From NCBI GenBank assembly GCA_963712905.1, contig CAVQJU010000009.1, positions 62,001-126,000 on the forward strand: 64,000 nucleotides of DNA. Reading direction: 5' to 3'. Under the pieces are notes generated by a model that was not told where the DNA came from, did no database searches, and saw only the letters and a list, made by a program, of their open reading frames with translations. The first letter of the stretch is position 1; each line of letters starts with the position of its first letter. Origin of the DNA: CAVQJU01 sp963712905 (GTDB taxonomy: Bacteria; Acidobacteriota; Vicinamibacteria; Vicinamibacterales; CAVVIG01). A program made the translations under genes and the position numbers. This document shows, piece by piece, positions 52,545 through 61,889 of the stretch.

Positions 52545-53204
52545 ACTACAGGACTCTGCCCCACGTTCGCGTGGGGCAGAGTATTCTCGGGACCCCTCCT
52601 TCGCGATGTCACGATGTACTCGTAGGCCGGCCCGGTGATGGCCGAGCCGTTCGGGTTCCTGGCGATCGGCAGCGTGATGGTCGCGTTGAAGTTCGCCGTG
52701 CTGGTCCCGGCGGATTTGTCCCACCCGCTCCACACCATCGTGTAACCGCGGGGCATGAGGAAGGCGTTTGCCAGCACCGTCGGGTCCGTGACCGAGCCGG
52801 GGTCGTTGCCGCCGGGCATGCGACCGAAGTTTCCCCACGTCTTGCCGCCGCGGTTCGGCGGCTCGTACATCACTTTGTGAGCGCCCTTGCTCAAGTCGAT
52901 CGGCTTGAGGATGTAGAAATCGAACGAGTATTCGACGTTACCTCTGACATTGCGCGGGGCCAGCTCGATGTCCACGATCCCGGCGTTCTTCGGGTCGGAG
53001 GGATCGACCTCTCCGAACGCTTTGCCCACAATTTTCTCGGTACTGTCCGACACCCGGCCACGAGTAGCCGCCGAACGTCGGCGTTTCCGTAGCGGTGATT
53101 TGGACCTTGGTGATATGCGCCTGCGCCACAGTCGGCGAGCCGACGGTGGCAAACGCGAGGACGGAGATCATGCAGGGAACGAGTGAGCGCGGGGGCGTGT
53201 TCAT
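52541..53204 (-). pseudogene. Truncated and frameshifted alpha/beta-hydrolase-domain protein remnant
   Basis: ATG 53204 starts a signal peptide (MISVLAFATVGSPTVAQA) and then ITKVQITATETPTFGGYSWPGVGQY. After removal of one base near 53047, KIVGKAFGEVDPSDPKNAGIVDIELAPRNVRGNVEYSFDFYILKPIDLSKG follows. This is the N-terminal region of the large secreted alpha/beta-hydrolase-domain family (PF20091-like), usually several hundred residues longer. Here the frame ends at GPENTLPHANVGQSPVV, so the catalytic hydrolase part is missing. It ends 4 bp into the convergent gene before it. I judge it non-functional. Confidence 0.7.
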
Positions 53205-53700
53205 AAAACCCTCTCTGGCGTGAAGCTGAAGACTCTTGCAGGGGCGCCGCAGGATTCGTGCGTACCGCGGATGTAATTCGCTTCGGGTCCACTCAGGGAA
53301 AAGGGTTGGCCGGGCGGTCAGGAGCGCACGCACCTCGTCGGGGGGCAAACAGACATCCGCCAGTCGGGCAGGGCACTTTAGGCCGGTCGCAGGTGTCGTT
53401 GACTGGGAGGGCGCCGATCGCATGGTCGAAGCCGATCGCGAAGCCGCGAGTCTCGCTCCTGAAGAAGGGCTTGTCAAGTAAATTGCGGCGAGTGCGCCAT
53501 TTCAGGAAACGGACGATGGACCCTAAGCCGCCTAGGCGACTCCAGCTTCAGCAGCCGATATCGCACCGTCGCCCGTTCTGGCGACCCCGCTGATCGATCG
53601 CCGCAGGCAAACGAAACGGCCCGCCATCAGCACGTGTTTATTTCGGGAAGGAGATATTGTTGCGCGCTCTTAATAGATGATTCCAGGCGCCGGGCTGCGT
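53205..53700. other. ~500-bp gap without a supportable gene
   Basis: A minus-strand frame extends upstream of ATG 53204 to about 53477 (for example LPPDEVRALLTARPTLFPEW), but I cannot match it to a family. The base composition looks less regular than in the surrounding genes. It may be decayed coding sequence. No repeat arms or REP are visible. Confidence 0.4.
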
Positions 53701-53706
53701 TAGAAT
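53701..53706 (+). promoter_or_regulatory. -10 element TAGAAT of a probable leaderless promoter
   Basis: TAGAAT ends exactly 7 nt before ATG 53714, the same spacing as TATACT at 8274 and 24498. No Shine-Dalgarno lies between. Confidence 0.5.
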
Positions 53707-53713
53707 CCAGCCC

Positions 53714-54226
53714 ATGAAAACGCGAATGTTTGTTTTGCTTGCCGTGCTCTTGTCAACAGGCTCCGCGCTTCGTGCCCAGGAACCGGTGGTCGGCGTGAAG
53801 GATCCAGAGGCCCTGTTCAAGGATCCGGTTCCGGCGCTCAACCGGAACAAGCAGGCGGCGCTGCACATCCAGCGCGAGCTGCTGCAGTGCGGGCAGTGGG
53901 ATCGCGCCGGCGAGTGGCTGACCCCGGCCTACCATCAGCACAACCCCAACGCGGCGTCTGGGCTCGATGGTGTCATCACGTTTTTCACGAAGGTCCTGAA
54001 GGTCAAGCGCATCGACAAGTGCGACAAGCTGACCGCGGAAATCGTCGCGGTGATGGCCGACGACGAGTACGTCACGGTGCTCACGCCGCGCAAATTCCCG
54101 GATCCGCGGACGCCCGGCAAGGAGTACTACACGAGCTGGTTCGATACCTGGCGGTTCGTCAACGGCAAGGCCGACGAGCACTGGGATCCGGCCACGATTG
54201 CCCCGCCCGCTCCGGCGGCGAAGTGA
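53714..54226 (+). CDS. Secreted NTF2/SnoaL-like protein
   Basis: A 170-residue protein with signal MKTRMFVLLAVLLSTGSALRAQ and an NTF2/SnoaL-like fold: IQRELLQCGQWDRAGEWLTPAYHQHNPNAASGLDGVITFF, IVAVMADDEYVTVLT, SWFDTWRFVNGKADEHWD. The PAYHQHNP and DEHWD segments are typical of the SnoaL-like polyketide-cyclase subgroup that appears in acidobacterial secreted proteins. Export implies action in the periplasm. The start matches the leaderless TAGAAT promoter. The next gene follows after 7 bp on the same strand. Confidence 0.75.
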   Translation: MKTRMFVLLAVLLSTGSALRAQEPVVGVKDPEALFKDPVPALNRNKQAALHIQRELLQCGQWDRAGEWLTPAYHQHNPNAASGLDGVITFFTKVLKVKRIDKCDKLTAEIVAVMADDEYVTVLTPRKFPDPRTPGKEYYTSWFDTWRFVNGKADEHWDPATIAPPAPAAK

Positions 54227-54233
54227 TTGTCAG

Positions 54234-55088
54234 TTGACGAAGATCGACCTGACGAGACGGCTCGGGTTCCTCTTTGCCGGCGCGCTGTTGTTCGCACCTG
54301 GCCAGTGGTTGAACTATCCGACGCCGGGGACGCCGCGCGGCGCTGACGGCAAACCTAATCTGTCTGCGAAGACGCCGCGTGCCGCCAACGGCAAGCCCGA
54401 CCTGTCGGGCGTGTGGCGGACCGCATACGGTTCTCCCGAGCAGAACGAGCGCCTGTTCGGTCCCGGCGTGAAGGCGTTCAGCGTGCCCGGCGACGATCCG
54501 AGTTCGTTTTCCAAATACTTCCTCGACATCCTGGTGGACTTCCCGCCGGACAGAAATCCCATGCGTCCGGCAGCGGCGGAGCTGTTCCGGCAGAACGCCA
54601 CGAGAAAGGCCAACAGTTCGTCCGCGCGCTGCCTGCCTCAAGGGCTGCCGCGCACCGACATCAACAGCTACGCGCCGTTCAAGATCTTTCAGACGCCCGG
54701 CGTCATCGCGGTGCTCTACGAGGTGGACAACACGCATCGGCAGATCTACACGGACGGCCGCCCGCTGCCGGCCGATCCGCAGCCCACGTGGGGCGGCTAC
54801 TCAGTCGGCCGATGGGAGGGCGATACGCTGATCGTCGACGCGGCGGGATTCAACGCAGAAACCTGGCTCGACTCCGGCGGCCATCCCCATAGCGAGTCGC
54901 TGCGCATTCGGGAGCGGTTCTACCGGCGTGACTTCGGCCACATGGACCTGAGCGTGACCATCGACGATCCCAGGATGTACACGACGCCTTTCACCATCAC
55001 GGTCACCGAGCTGCTGCAGCCGGACACCGACATCCTGGAGTCGGTCTGCAACGAGAACGAGAAGGACCGGGTGCACCTGGACAAGTAA
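54234..55088 (+). CDS. Secreted protein of the ADGKPNLS...WEGDTLIVDA family (short type)
   Basis: TTG 54234 gives a 284-residue protein with a short signal (LGFLFAGALLFAPG). The family blocks are YPTPGTPRGADGKPNLSAKTPRAANGKPDLSGVW, RCLPQGLPRTDINSYAPFKI, GYSVGRWEGDTLIVDAAGFN, WLDSGGHPHSESLRIRERFYRRDFGHMDLSVTIDDP and ESVCNENEKDRVHLDK. It is the close paralogue of 41045-41803. No good ribosome-binding site precedes the TTG, so translation may depend on the upstream NTF2-like gene 7 bp away. The function is unknown. Confidence 0.7.
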   Translation: MTKIDLTRRLGFLFAGALLFAPGQWLNYPTPGTPRGADGKPNLSAKTPRAANGKPDLSGVWRTAYGSPEQNERLFGPGVKAFSVPGDDPSSFSKYFLDILVDFPPDRNPMRPAAAELFRQNATRKANSSSARCLPQGLPRTDINSYAPFKIFQTPGVIAVLYEVDNTHRQIYTDGRPLPADPQPTWGGYSVGRWEGDTLIVDAAGFNAETWLDSGGHPHSESLRIRERFYRRDFGHMDLSVTIDDPRMYTTPFTITVTELLQPDTDILESVCNENEKDRVHLDK

Positions 55089-55107
55089 TCCCTTGGGGCA
55101 CGATGCG

Positions 55108-57826
55108 CTAGTCCGCCCGCAGCGCCTGGACTGGATCGACGGCAATGGCCCGGCGCGCGGGAAGATAGCTGGCCAGCACGGCAGCGGCGATCGAGCAGCG
55201 CCGAAACAGCCGCGTACGTCACCGGGTCGAGCGCGGTGACGCCAAACAACAAAGACGACATCAGACGCGTGAGTCCGGCGGCAGCCACCAGCCCCAGGGC
55301 GGCGCCGACCCCAGCCAGCCACAGACCATGGCGCACGAACATCCCCAATAATTCCGCCGGCTGCGCGCCCAACGCCGTCCGGATGCCGATCTCGCGGGTC
55401 CTCTGCGACACCACGTAGGCGATCACGCCGTAGATGCCCACGATGCCGATCACCAGGGCCATCCCTCCGGCGATGGCCAGCATCACGAGCGTGAACGACG
55501 TCCGTGCCATGGACTGGTCGTAGAGCGCCTTCAGTGTGGTGACGAGGAACACCGGCTGCCTGCCGTTCACGGACCAGATGGCTTGCTGCGCCTCTGCCAG
55601 CAAGCCCTCCGTGCCCGCGCGGGTGGAGCGGATCGCGAACATGCCGGCGCTCGACGGCGAATCCGTTGTCGCCGCCCCAGATGTATCGGTCCATCAGGGC
55701 CGGCCAGTATGCGAACTCGGGCGGCTTCACCTGCACGCCGTTGTCGTACACGTTTTCGACGACGCCCACGATTTCGCGCCAGGGATCGGCAGGCGCCGGC
55801 TTCGCGAATCCGCTTGCCGAGCGCAGCACGCGGATCGCCCCACCACTCCCGCGCCAGATTCTCCGACACCATGGCGACGCGCCGTTTCTCGTACAGGTCG
55901 GTCCAGGTAAAGTCGCGTCCCGCCACGACACGCGTGCCCATCGTCTTGAAGAATCCCGGTGCGATCTTGCGGATTTGCCGGATGGCGCGGAACCTGGCCT
56001 TCCGCGAGCCTCTTGTCCTCGGCATAGACCGGGTTGCCGGCGCGCCCAGAAACGATTCGAGCGGCGCGGCGCTGCCAAACCCCACCGACGTGACGCCGGG
56101 AATGGCGGCGAGCTTATCCAGAATCTCGTGCTGCATCCGCATCACGCGCTCGGGCTCCTCTGCAATCGCCCCCGGGATCATGGAATGCAGTATCAGGATC
56201 TCTTCGGGGTGCGTGAATCCCGGCTGCACGCGGCGCAACTGCTGAAACGTGCGAATCATCAGGCCGGAGCTGACGAGCAGCACGAGCGCGAGCGCCACCT
56301 GCACCACGACCAGCGTGTTGCGCGCCCGGTGGCGCTCCCGGCCCTGGCTGAACGTCCGGCCGACACCGCGCAGCGCGGTCGCGACACCGGGTCCTGCGTA
56401 TTTCAAGACCGGTATGACGCCGAAGAGCGCGCCCGACAGCAACGACACACCGAGCGGCGAACGCCAGCACGAACGGATCGATGCCGATTTCGTGCAGCCG
56501 CGGCAGGGTGTCCGGACCTTTCGCGACCAGGATCCGCAACGCCGCATACGCCAGGCCGAGACCCAGCGCGCCGCCCAGCACTCCCAGCGTCATGCTTTCG
56601 ACGAGCATTTCGCGCGCGATTCGTCCCCAGCCGGCGCCGAGCGCGGCCCGGATCGCGAGTTCCTGCTGGCGGGCCTCGGCGCGCACGAGCAACAGATTGG
56701 CCACGTTCGCGCAGGCGATCAACAGCACCAGCCCCAGCGTCCCCATCACCACCCAGAGCGCCGTGCCGATGTCTCCGACGATTTCCTGCTTCAGGGGCTG
56801 AAGCCTGGGCGCCAGGCGAGCGTTCTGAAATACCGTGCGATCCATTCCCGGCGGTCGGAGGCCACGCATTCAACCAGACGCCCAGCATGCGAGCCACATC
56901 GGCGTTGGCCTGCTCGATGGTGACGCCGGGTTTGAGCCGCGCAATACGCCCGGGAGCCGAAGGGTCCCAGAAACTGCTCGTTCCGGTCGAACCGCTGAGG
57001 AAGAATCAGTTCCGGGATCGCGCTGAAAACGGAATTCCTCCGGCATCACGCCGATCACCGTGTGCGGCCTCGAATCGATCGTCAGCGTGCGCCCGACGAT
57101 GGATGGGTCGCCCGCGAAGCGGCGCTGCCAGTAGCCGTAGGTGAGCATGACCGTCTCGGCCGAGCCCGGCGTGTCGTCCGCCTGCGAAAACCAGCGGCCC
57201 AGAAGCGGCTTCACGCCCACGGCATCCAGGACGCCGTAGGTCACGAAGAGCGCCCGAGGCATCTCGGGCTCGGCAATCCCGGTGACGCTTGCGCCGTCCG
57301 ACTTCCACAATCCGAACTGCTCGAAAGGTCCGGTTCTCCTCGCGGTACGTGAAATACATGGAAGGAGAACACCCGATGCTGCCGGGGACGCCCGGCAACC
57401 CGGCGCCGTGTGCCAGACGCTGACCAGGGCCTCCGCGTGCGGATACGCGAGCGGCCTGATCAAGATGCTGTCAATCACGCCGAAGATGGCGGTGTTCGCG
57501 CCGATACCGAGCGCCAGCGTCACGATGACGGCAGCCGTGAAGGCGGGAGCCTTTCGCATGCGCCGGATCGCATGGCGCGTATCGCGCAGGAGCGTTTCCA
57601 TGAACGGGAGTCCTCTCTGGTCTCGATAGGTTTCCTTGATGGCTTCCACGTTGCCGAACTTCAGCAGCGCCTGCCGCCGGGCTTCGATGGGCGACAGGCC
57701 CGCTCGAAGATTCTCTGCTGTCTGCATGGCGATGTGTTCTTCGATTTCGGCCCGCAGGATTTCTTCGTCCCGCGCAGACGTCGCCCACGAGGTCAACCGC
57801 CGGAAGAGCCGCCTCAGTGTCTTCAT
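55108..57826 (-). pseudogene. ADOP-type ABC transporter permease with multiple frameshifts
   Basis: ATG 57826 overlaps the PadR stop (ATGA). The reconstructed ~900-residue protein has the acidobacterial ADOP layout. An N-terminal cytoplasmic domain (EEILRAEIEEHIAMQTAENLRAGLSPIEARRQALLKFGN) is followed by a MacB-PCD/FtsX unit (AIRRMRKAPAFTAAVIVTLALGIGANTAIF; GVMPEEFRF) and a first FtsX core (LLIACANVANLLLVRAEARQQELAIRAALGAG). A second unit ends IGIVGIYGVIAYVVSQRTREIGIRTALGAQ...DPVQALRAD. Reading needs at least six frame changes (e.g. near 57405, 57325, 57040, 56900, 56470, 55640). Both surplus and missing bases occur. Confidence 0.75.
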
Positions 57827-58182
57827 TTCAGGTCCTGCGCCTTCACGGCAAAGAATCGTTCGATGATCGCCGCCGTCTGTTCCCAGCTCCGGGCTTCTGC
57901 CTGCAATTGCTTGCGGCCCTGCCGTGTCAGCCGATAGAAGCGCGCCTTGCGGTTGTTCTCGGACGCGCCCCATTCGGACGCGATCGAACCTTCCTGCGCG
58001 AGCTTGAGCAGCACCGGGTAGAGAGTCCCCTGATTGACCGTCAGCAGATCCCCGCTGATCTGCTCGATGCGCCGGGCGATCCCGTAGCCGTGCAGGGGGC
58101 CAAGCACATCCAGGGTCTTGAGCACCATCAGCGCCAGCGTGCCCTGTCGAACGTCCGTGTCTTTCACGTCTCTGCCTGGCAT
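57823..58182 (-). CDS. PadR-family transcriptional regulator
   Basis: The start ATG 58182 gives a 119-residue protein beginning DVRQGTLALMVLKTLDVLGPLHGYGIARRIEQISGDLLTVNQGTLYPVLLKLAQEGSIASEW, the complete PadR winged helix. The C-terminal helix is KQLQAEARSWEQTAAIIERFF. In Acidobacteriota a PadR gene is characteristically placed directly upstream of an ADOP permease and probably represses it in response to a small hydrophobic effector. The genes overlap by 4 nt, so repression and translation are coupled. The 135-bp gap upstream (58183-58317) shows no other feature. Confidence 0.9.
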   Translation of the reverse strand: MPGRDVKDTDVRQGTLALMVLKTLDVLGPLHGYGIARRIEQISGDLLTVNQGTLYPVLLKLAQEGSIASEWGASENNRKARFYRLTRQGRKQLQAEARSWEQTAAIIERFFAVKAQDLK

Positions 58183-58317
58183 CTCTCTATTGGGATTCCC
58201 ACAGGAATAATGACACACTTCCTGTGGGAAAACAACAGGGCGTTTCCGTCCCTCTTTCGAATGGCGTGAGAACGGTCTTGTGTGCGGCGAAGGCGAGGAG
58301 GGGTCGGCGAGTTCGGA

Positions 58318-59394
58318 CTAGCTCCCCGTCACCCAGGCGAGGCCATCGGGGCCGGGACCGGTCGAAATCCGGCCGCTGACCTGAAACGTCTTCAGATCGA
58401 CGATCGCGACACCGTTCTGAGAGCCAACTGCGACAAACGCACGCGTTCCGTCCGGCGACATCTGGATGCCGGCCGCACCGCCGCCGACATCGATCCGCGT
58501 GATTTCCTTGCGGGTCGCCACGTCCATCACGATCACGTCGGTGCCACCGAGATCGGAGATGAGGGCGTGCTTCCCGTCCGGGGTGAACTTCAGCCGGTTG
58601 GCGCTCCGGAACGCCACCATCAGTGTCTCCGTCGACTTTTTCGCGGCGACATCGACAATCGAGATGCTGCCAGCCCGAGCGTTGGCCACCCAGAGCTCCC
58701 TGCCGTTCGGAGACAGATCAAATCCTTCGGCACCGGTGCCGACGGGAACAACGGTGACGTTCCAATCGGTTGCCGACGGCGGGAAGCCGTTCGAGCCGCG
58801 ACCGGTCGGCCCGCGGCCGGCAGCCCCGGGCGGCGGAGCTCCGGGAGGACCGCCGCGCCTCGCCACAGTGATCTGCTCGAGAATGCAGACAGTCGCGGAC
58901 GCGACATTCGTCGTGAACAGGCGCCTTTGATCGCCGGACGCGATGACCATGTGCGTGCCGTCTTGACCTGTGCCGATCACCCAGTCGACTTTTCGAGTTG
59001 ACGGATCGTATCGGCCGACGACCTTAGCGCCCTCTGCCGTGAAGTAGATCTTCCCGCCGGCGATCGTGATGCCATGAGGCCTGCCGAGCGCACCGATATC
59101 GATGGGGGGCAGCGCCGTCCTGGTCACGAGATCGACCACGGAAATGCTGTTCGCGAAGCCGTTGCCGGCGTTGTAATTCGTGATGTACGCCAGCTTCCCG
59201 TCAGACGAGGCCACCACCTCGTGCGGATCCGGACCCGTGGCAGCCGTGCCCAGCACTTTCAGTGTTGTGGCGTCGACGATTGCCAGCGTGTTGTCGCCCT
59301 TGTTGATGGCGAGCAGCAGGTCGGCCGCCGTGGACGTCGACGCGGTCAGAGCGCACGCGAAGAATGCGAGGACGAGATGTGCGAATGATTTCAT
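58318..59394 (-). CDS. Secreted YVTN-type beta-propeller protein
   Basis: ATG 59394 gives 358 residues with signal MKSFAHLVLAFFACALTASTSTAA. YVTN/NHL-type propeller repeats follow: LLLAINKGDNTLAIVDATTLKVLGTAATGPDPHEVVASSDGKLAYITN, GFDLSPNGRELWVANARAGSISIVDVAAKK and GIQMSPDGTRAFVAVGSQNGVAIVDLKTFQV. A Pro/Gly-rich loop (GGPPGAPPPGAAGRGPTGRG) interrupts the middle. Such propellers bind ligands or proteins in the periplasm; the target is unknown. The gene is 25 bp downstream of the MBL-fold gene on the same strand, so cotranscription is likely. Confidence 0.8.
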   Translation of the reverse strand: MKSFAHLVLAFFACALTASTSTAADLLLAINKGDNTLAIVDATTLKVLGTAATGPDPHEVVASSDGKLAYITNYNAGNGFANSISVVDLVTRTALPPIDIGALGRPHGITIAGGKIYFTAEGAKVVGRYDPSTRKVDWVIGTGQDGTHMVIASGDQRRLFTTNVASATVCILEQITVARRGGPPGAPPPGAAGRGPTGRGSNGFPPSATDWNVTVVPVGTGAEGFDLSPNGRELWVANARAGSISIVDVAAKKSTETLMVAFRSANRLKFTPDGKHALISDLGGTDVIVMDVATRKEITRIDVGGGAAGIQMSPDGTRAFVAVGSQNGVAIVDLKTFQVSGRISTGPGPDGLAWVTGS

Positions 59395-59425
59395 GATGAA
59401 TGTTCCCGAATCACTCAAACGAACC

Positions 59426-60400
59426 TCAGTCCGGCACGTAGGCGATCATCATGCTCTTGAGGGCGCCATACGTGAAGGCCGACGGGTCGCCGAATTCCGG
59501 CTGGTATTCCTTGAGCGGGTTTCGCTGCACGGCGTCTTCGGGACCGAGCCCCATGTTCAGATAGCCAATCATGGTCTTGAAGAGCTTCTGATACATGTCT
59601 CTGTGGCGCACGATTTCGCTTCCGGCCATCACCCGCCCATTGGCAGGCACGACGCGGGTGTCGGGCTTGACCAGGTCCGCAAGCCGCTCGAGCGCGCGGA
59701 CGCGGCCGCCCAGCCAGGCGCCGTTGCGGTAGTCGAGCAGCGGCCATTCCTCCGCTGACACGACCCCGCCGGCCGCCAGCAGGTTCATCCCCGGAAAATG
59801 GACGAAGAGATCCGAGTCCGTGTGCGCTGCGGGCATGTAACCGTAGTCGATCCGCTGCCCGGCGAATTCCATCGAGCCGTCGCCGCGCGTGGTGCGGGTG
59901 GGTCGCGCAGCCTGGGGCAGCGCGGGCCGGCGCCCTTTGAACGTGACCGAGTAGACCGCGTTGGACAAATAGACTTTTGTTTTTTCGTGGGCGAAGATGA
60001 CGCCGCCCGCGCGACCGACGGCTTCGTTGGCGCCCGTCTGCTCCGGATGCCAGTGCGTGTTGACGAGCGTGTGGATGCGTGGAGAAGATGTCGCGCTTCT
60101 GACCGCCGCAAGCAGCGCGTCGGCATTGGCGGCAAGGCCGCCGTCGATCATCAAGGCGCCCTCAGGGCCGGGCATCGCGATCACGTTACATCCCGCACCC
60201 TGGAGCAGCGTGGCGCCGCCGAGATCGCTGGTCGAGACGCGCGTCTGGGTAAAACCGGTTGCGGGCAGCAGCGCGCCGCCGAGAGCAGCCGCGCTCAGCT
60301 GGAGAAAACGTCGTCGTGACGTCCGCCTGAAGGCGGACGCTACGGCCGTCAGGTCGCCCGCGACGGGATCAGTCGATCGTGCGCTTGTAGACGGGGTCAT
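59426..60400 (-). CDS. MBL-fold protein with altered metal motif and Tat signal
   Basis: ATG 60400 gives 324 residues. The Tat signal (TSRRRFLQLSAAALGGALLP, residues 27-46) is preceded by residues 19-27 encoded by a REP. The metallo-beta-lactamase fold is clear: GCNVIAMPGPEGALMIDGGLAANADALL and HTLVNTHWHPEQTGANEAVGRAGGVIFAHE. The usual HxHxDH reads HWHPEQ, and the later Asp strand reads LLAAGGVVS, so two metal ligands are changed. One-metal or non-catalytic binding is possible. The start lies 32 bp inside the ankyrin gene's end. Exported folded via Tat, it may act on a periplasmic ester or lactone. Confidence 0.75.
   Translation of the reverse strand: MTPSTSARSTDPVAGDLTAVASAFRRTSRRRFLQLSAAALGGALLPATGFTQTRVSTSDLGGATLLQGAGCNVIAMPGPEGALMIDGGLAANADALLAAVRSATSSPRIHTLVNTHWHPEQTGANEAVGRAGGVIFAHEKTKVYLSNAVYSVTFKGRRPALPQAARPTRTTRGDGSMEFAGQRIDYGYMPAAHTDSDLFVHFPGMNLLAAGGVVSAEEWPLLDYRNGAWLGGRVRALERLADLVKPDTRVVPANGRVMAGSEIVRHRDMYQKLFKTMIGYLNMGLGPEDAVQRNPLKEYQPEFGDPSAFTYGALKSMMIAYVPD
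60320..60344 (-). repeat. REP-like palindrome inside the MBL-fold gene
   Basis: On the minus strand: CGTAGC + GTCCGCCT/AGGCGGAC stem. It is translated as VASAFRRT directly before the twin-arginine motif of the signal peptide. Confidence 0.8.
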
Positions 60401-61889
60401 GAACTGGAGACTCGCCAAGAGGCCAGATGTCTTCCCAGACACCCTGCGGGGGACCAAGGACCGGCCAGACGGCGCTTCGATCCAGCAGCCTGGTCGCGCC
60501 CAGCTCGCGGAGCAGCGCCGCTTCCTCTTTGAACAGCGGAGTCTGCAACGCCATGAACGGCATGAATCCCCTGGACTGCGTGTAGTCCAGCGCGGTGAGG
60601 CCGTCCTGGTCCACGGCGTTCATGTCGATAGAGAACGACGCGAGGAGCTTGATGACGTCTTTGTATCGCTTGCGGACCGCGTAGTGGAGCGCCGTGCCGC
60701 CCCGAATCTCCTCGGGGTGGTTGACCAGCGCAACCACGTTCACGTCGGTGCCGGCCTTCTGCAGCAAGGTGATCAATTCCAGCGCCTGCGGCTCCGCGGC
60801 GCGACCGGAGAGCGCGGCATGAATCGGCGTCTGCCGATCCGCCATGTAGACGGTGGCGTCGGCGCCATGCGCGAGCAGGAGCTTCACGACCTCGAGGTCG
60901 CCGTTGGTGGCCGCGCGAATCAGGGGCGTGGCGCCCCGCGTAAACGTCGTGTCCCCGCCGCGCACGTTCGCGGGCTTGAACAGCAGCTGCATGTTCGGAT
61001 CGGCGCCGCGTTCGAGCAGCAGGCTGACGATCGCCAGACCCCTGGTCGTGTTCGTCGGATCGATGGATGCCCGCCCGCCGTCGATCCGGTTGCGCAGGTC
61101 CACCGCCGTCAACAGCGGCGCTTCTCCATAGATGTCCCACTGATTGACATCGGCGCCGGCGGCAATCAGCTGCTTCGCCAGGTCCCAGTTCGCGTTCATG
61201 ATCGCGAGGAGCAGCGGCGAGACGCCGTCGGGATCCGGCAGATCGATATCCGCCTTGTTCTCGAGCAGCACGTGCACGCACGCCCCGCAGTTCTCGCGGG
61301 CGGCGTAGAGCAGCGGCGTCAATCCACCGCTGTCCAGGCTCTTGGGACGCCCCTCGGCCGTCACGTGGCGCTGATAGTCGCGGTCGATGGAGCGGGCGTT
61401 GACGTCGGCGCCCTTCGAGATCAGCAGCTGCATCATCTCCGGATGCCGCCGCGCGGATGCCCACATCAGCGCGGTCTGTCCGCCCCACGTTTCCCTCGCA
61501 TCGACGGTGGCGCCGCGGCTCAGCAACAGCTGAGCGGCTTCCACGTTGCCGGTTCGCGCTACCGCCTGGAGTGCGGTTTGCCCGTCGGGATTGGGGGAGT
61601 CCACGTTCGCGCCCACTTCGAGCAGCAGCTTCAGCATGTCGGTGTTGCCGACTTCCGCTGCGAGGCTCATCGGCGTGGCGCCGTAGTTGTTGGCCAGCGA
61701 CACGTCGGCCCCGGCGCGCAGGAGGCGCCTGGCCTCGGCGACGTTGCCCTTGTAGACCGCCCACTGCAGCGGCGTGCTGCCATCGGGATTTCGACGGTTG
61801 ACGTCGGACGTGCGGGTCGCCTTTTGAGCGCTGACCGTGACACCGAGCAGCAGCGCAACAAGAACGATGTAGTGCAGGCCTCTGCTCAT
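60369..61889 (-). CDS. Secreted ankyrin-repeat protein
   Basis: A 506-residue protein with signal MSRGLHYIVLVALLLGVTVSAQ and about ten ankyrin repeats (DGSTPLQWAVYKGNVAEARRLLRAGADVS; DGQTALQAVARTGNVEAAQLLLSRGATVD; GATPLIRAATNGDLEVVKLLLAHGADA; GTALHYAVRKRYKDVIKLLASFSIDMN). It ends with a short non-repeat tail. It is coupled at both ends: its start overlaps the DUF1552 stop and its end overlaps the MBL gene. In Acidobacteriota ankyrin genes commonly follow DUF1552/DUF1592 pairs; a scaffold role for those cell-envelope proteins is inferred. Confidence 0.85.
   Translation of the reverse strand: MSRGLHYIVLVALLLGVTVSAQKATRTSDVNRRNPDGSTPLQWAVYKGNVAEARRLLRAGADVSLANNYGATPMSLAAEVGNTDMLKLLLEVGANVDSPNPDGQTALQAVARTGNVEAAQLLLSRGATVDARETWGGQTALMWASARRHPEMMQLLISKGADVNARSIDRDYQRHVTAEGRPKSLDSGGLTPLLYAARENCGACVHVLLENKADIDLPDPDGVSPLLLAIMNANWDLAKQLIAAGADVNQWDIYGEAPLLTAVDLRNRIDGGRASIDPTNTTRGLAIVSLLLERGADPNMQLLFKPANVRGGDTTFTRGATPLIRAATNGDLEVVKLLLAHGADATVYMADRQTPIHAALSGRAAEPQALELITLLQKAGTDVNVVALVNHPEEIRGGTALHYAVRKRYKDVIKLLASFSIDMNAVDQDGLTALDYTQSRGFMPFMALQTPLFKEEAALLRELGATRLLDRSAVWPVLGPPQGVWEDIWPLGESPVHDPVYKRTID

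Noticed and set aside
53205..53477. Separate minus-strand gene upstream of the truncated hydrolase remnant
   Set aside because: The frame is open, but I cannot match it to any family, and it has no start signal or motif that I can support.
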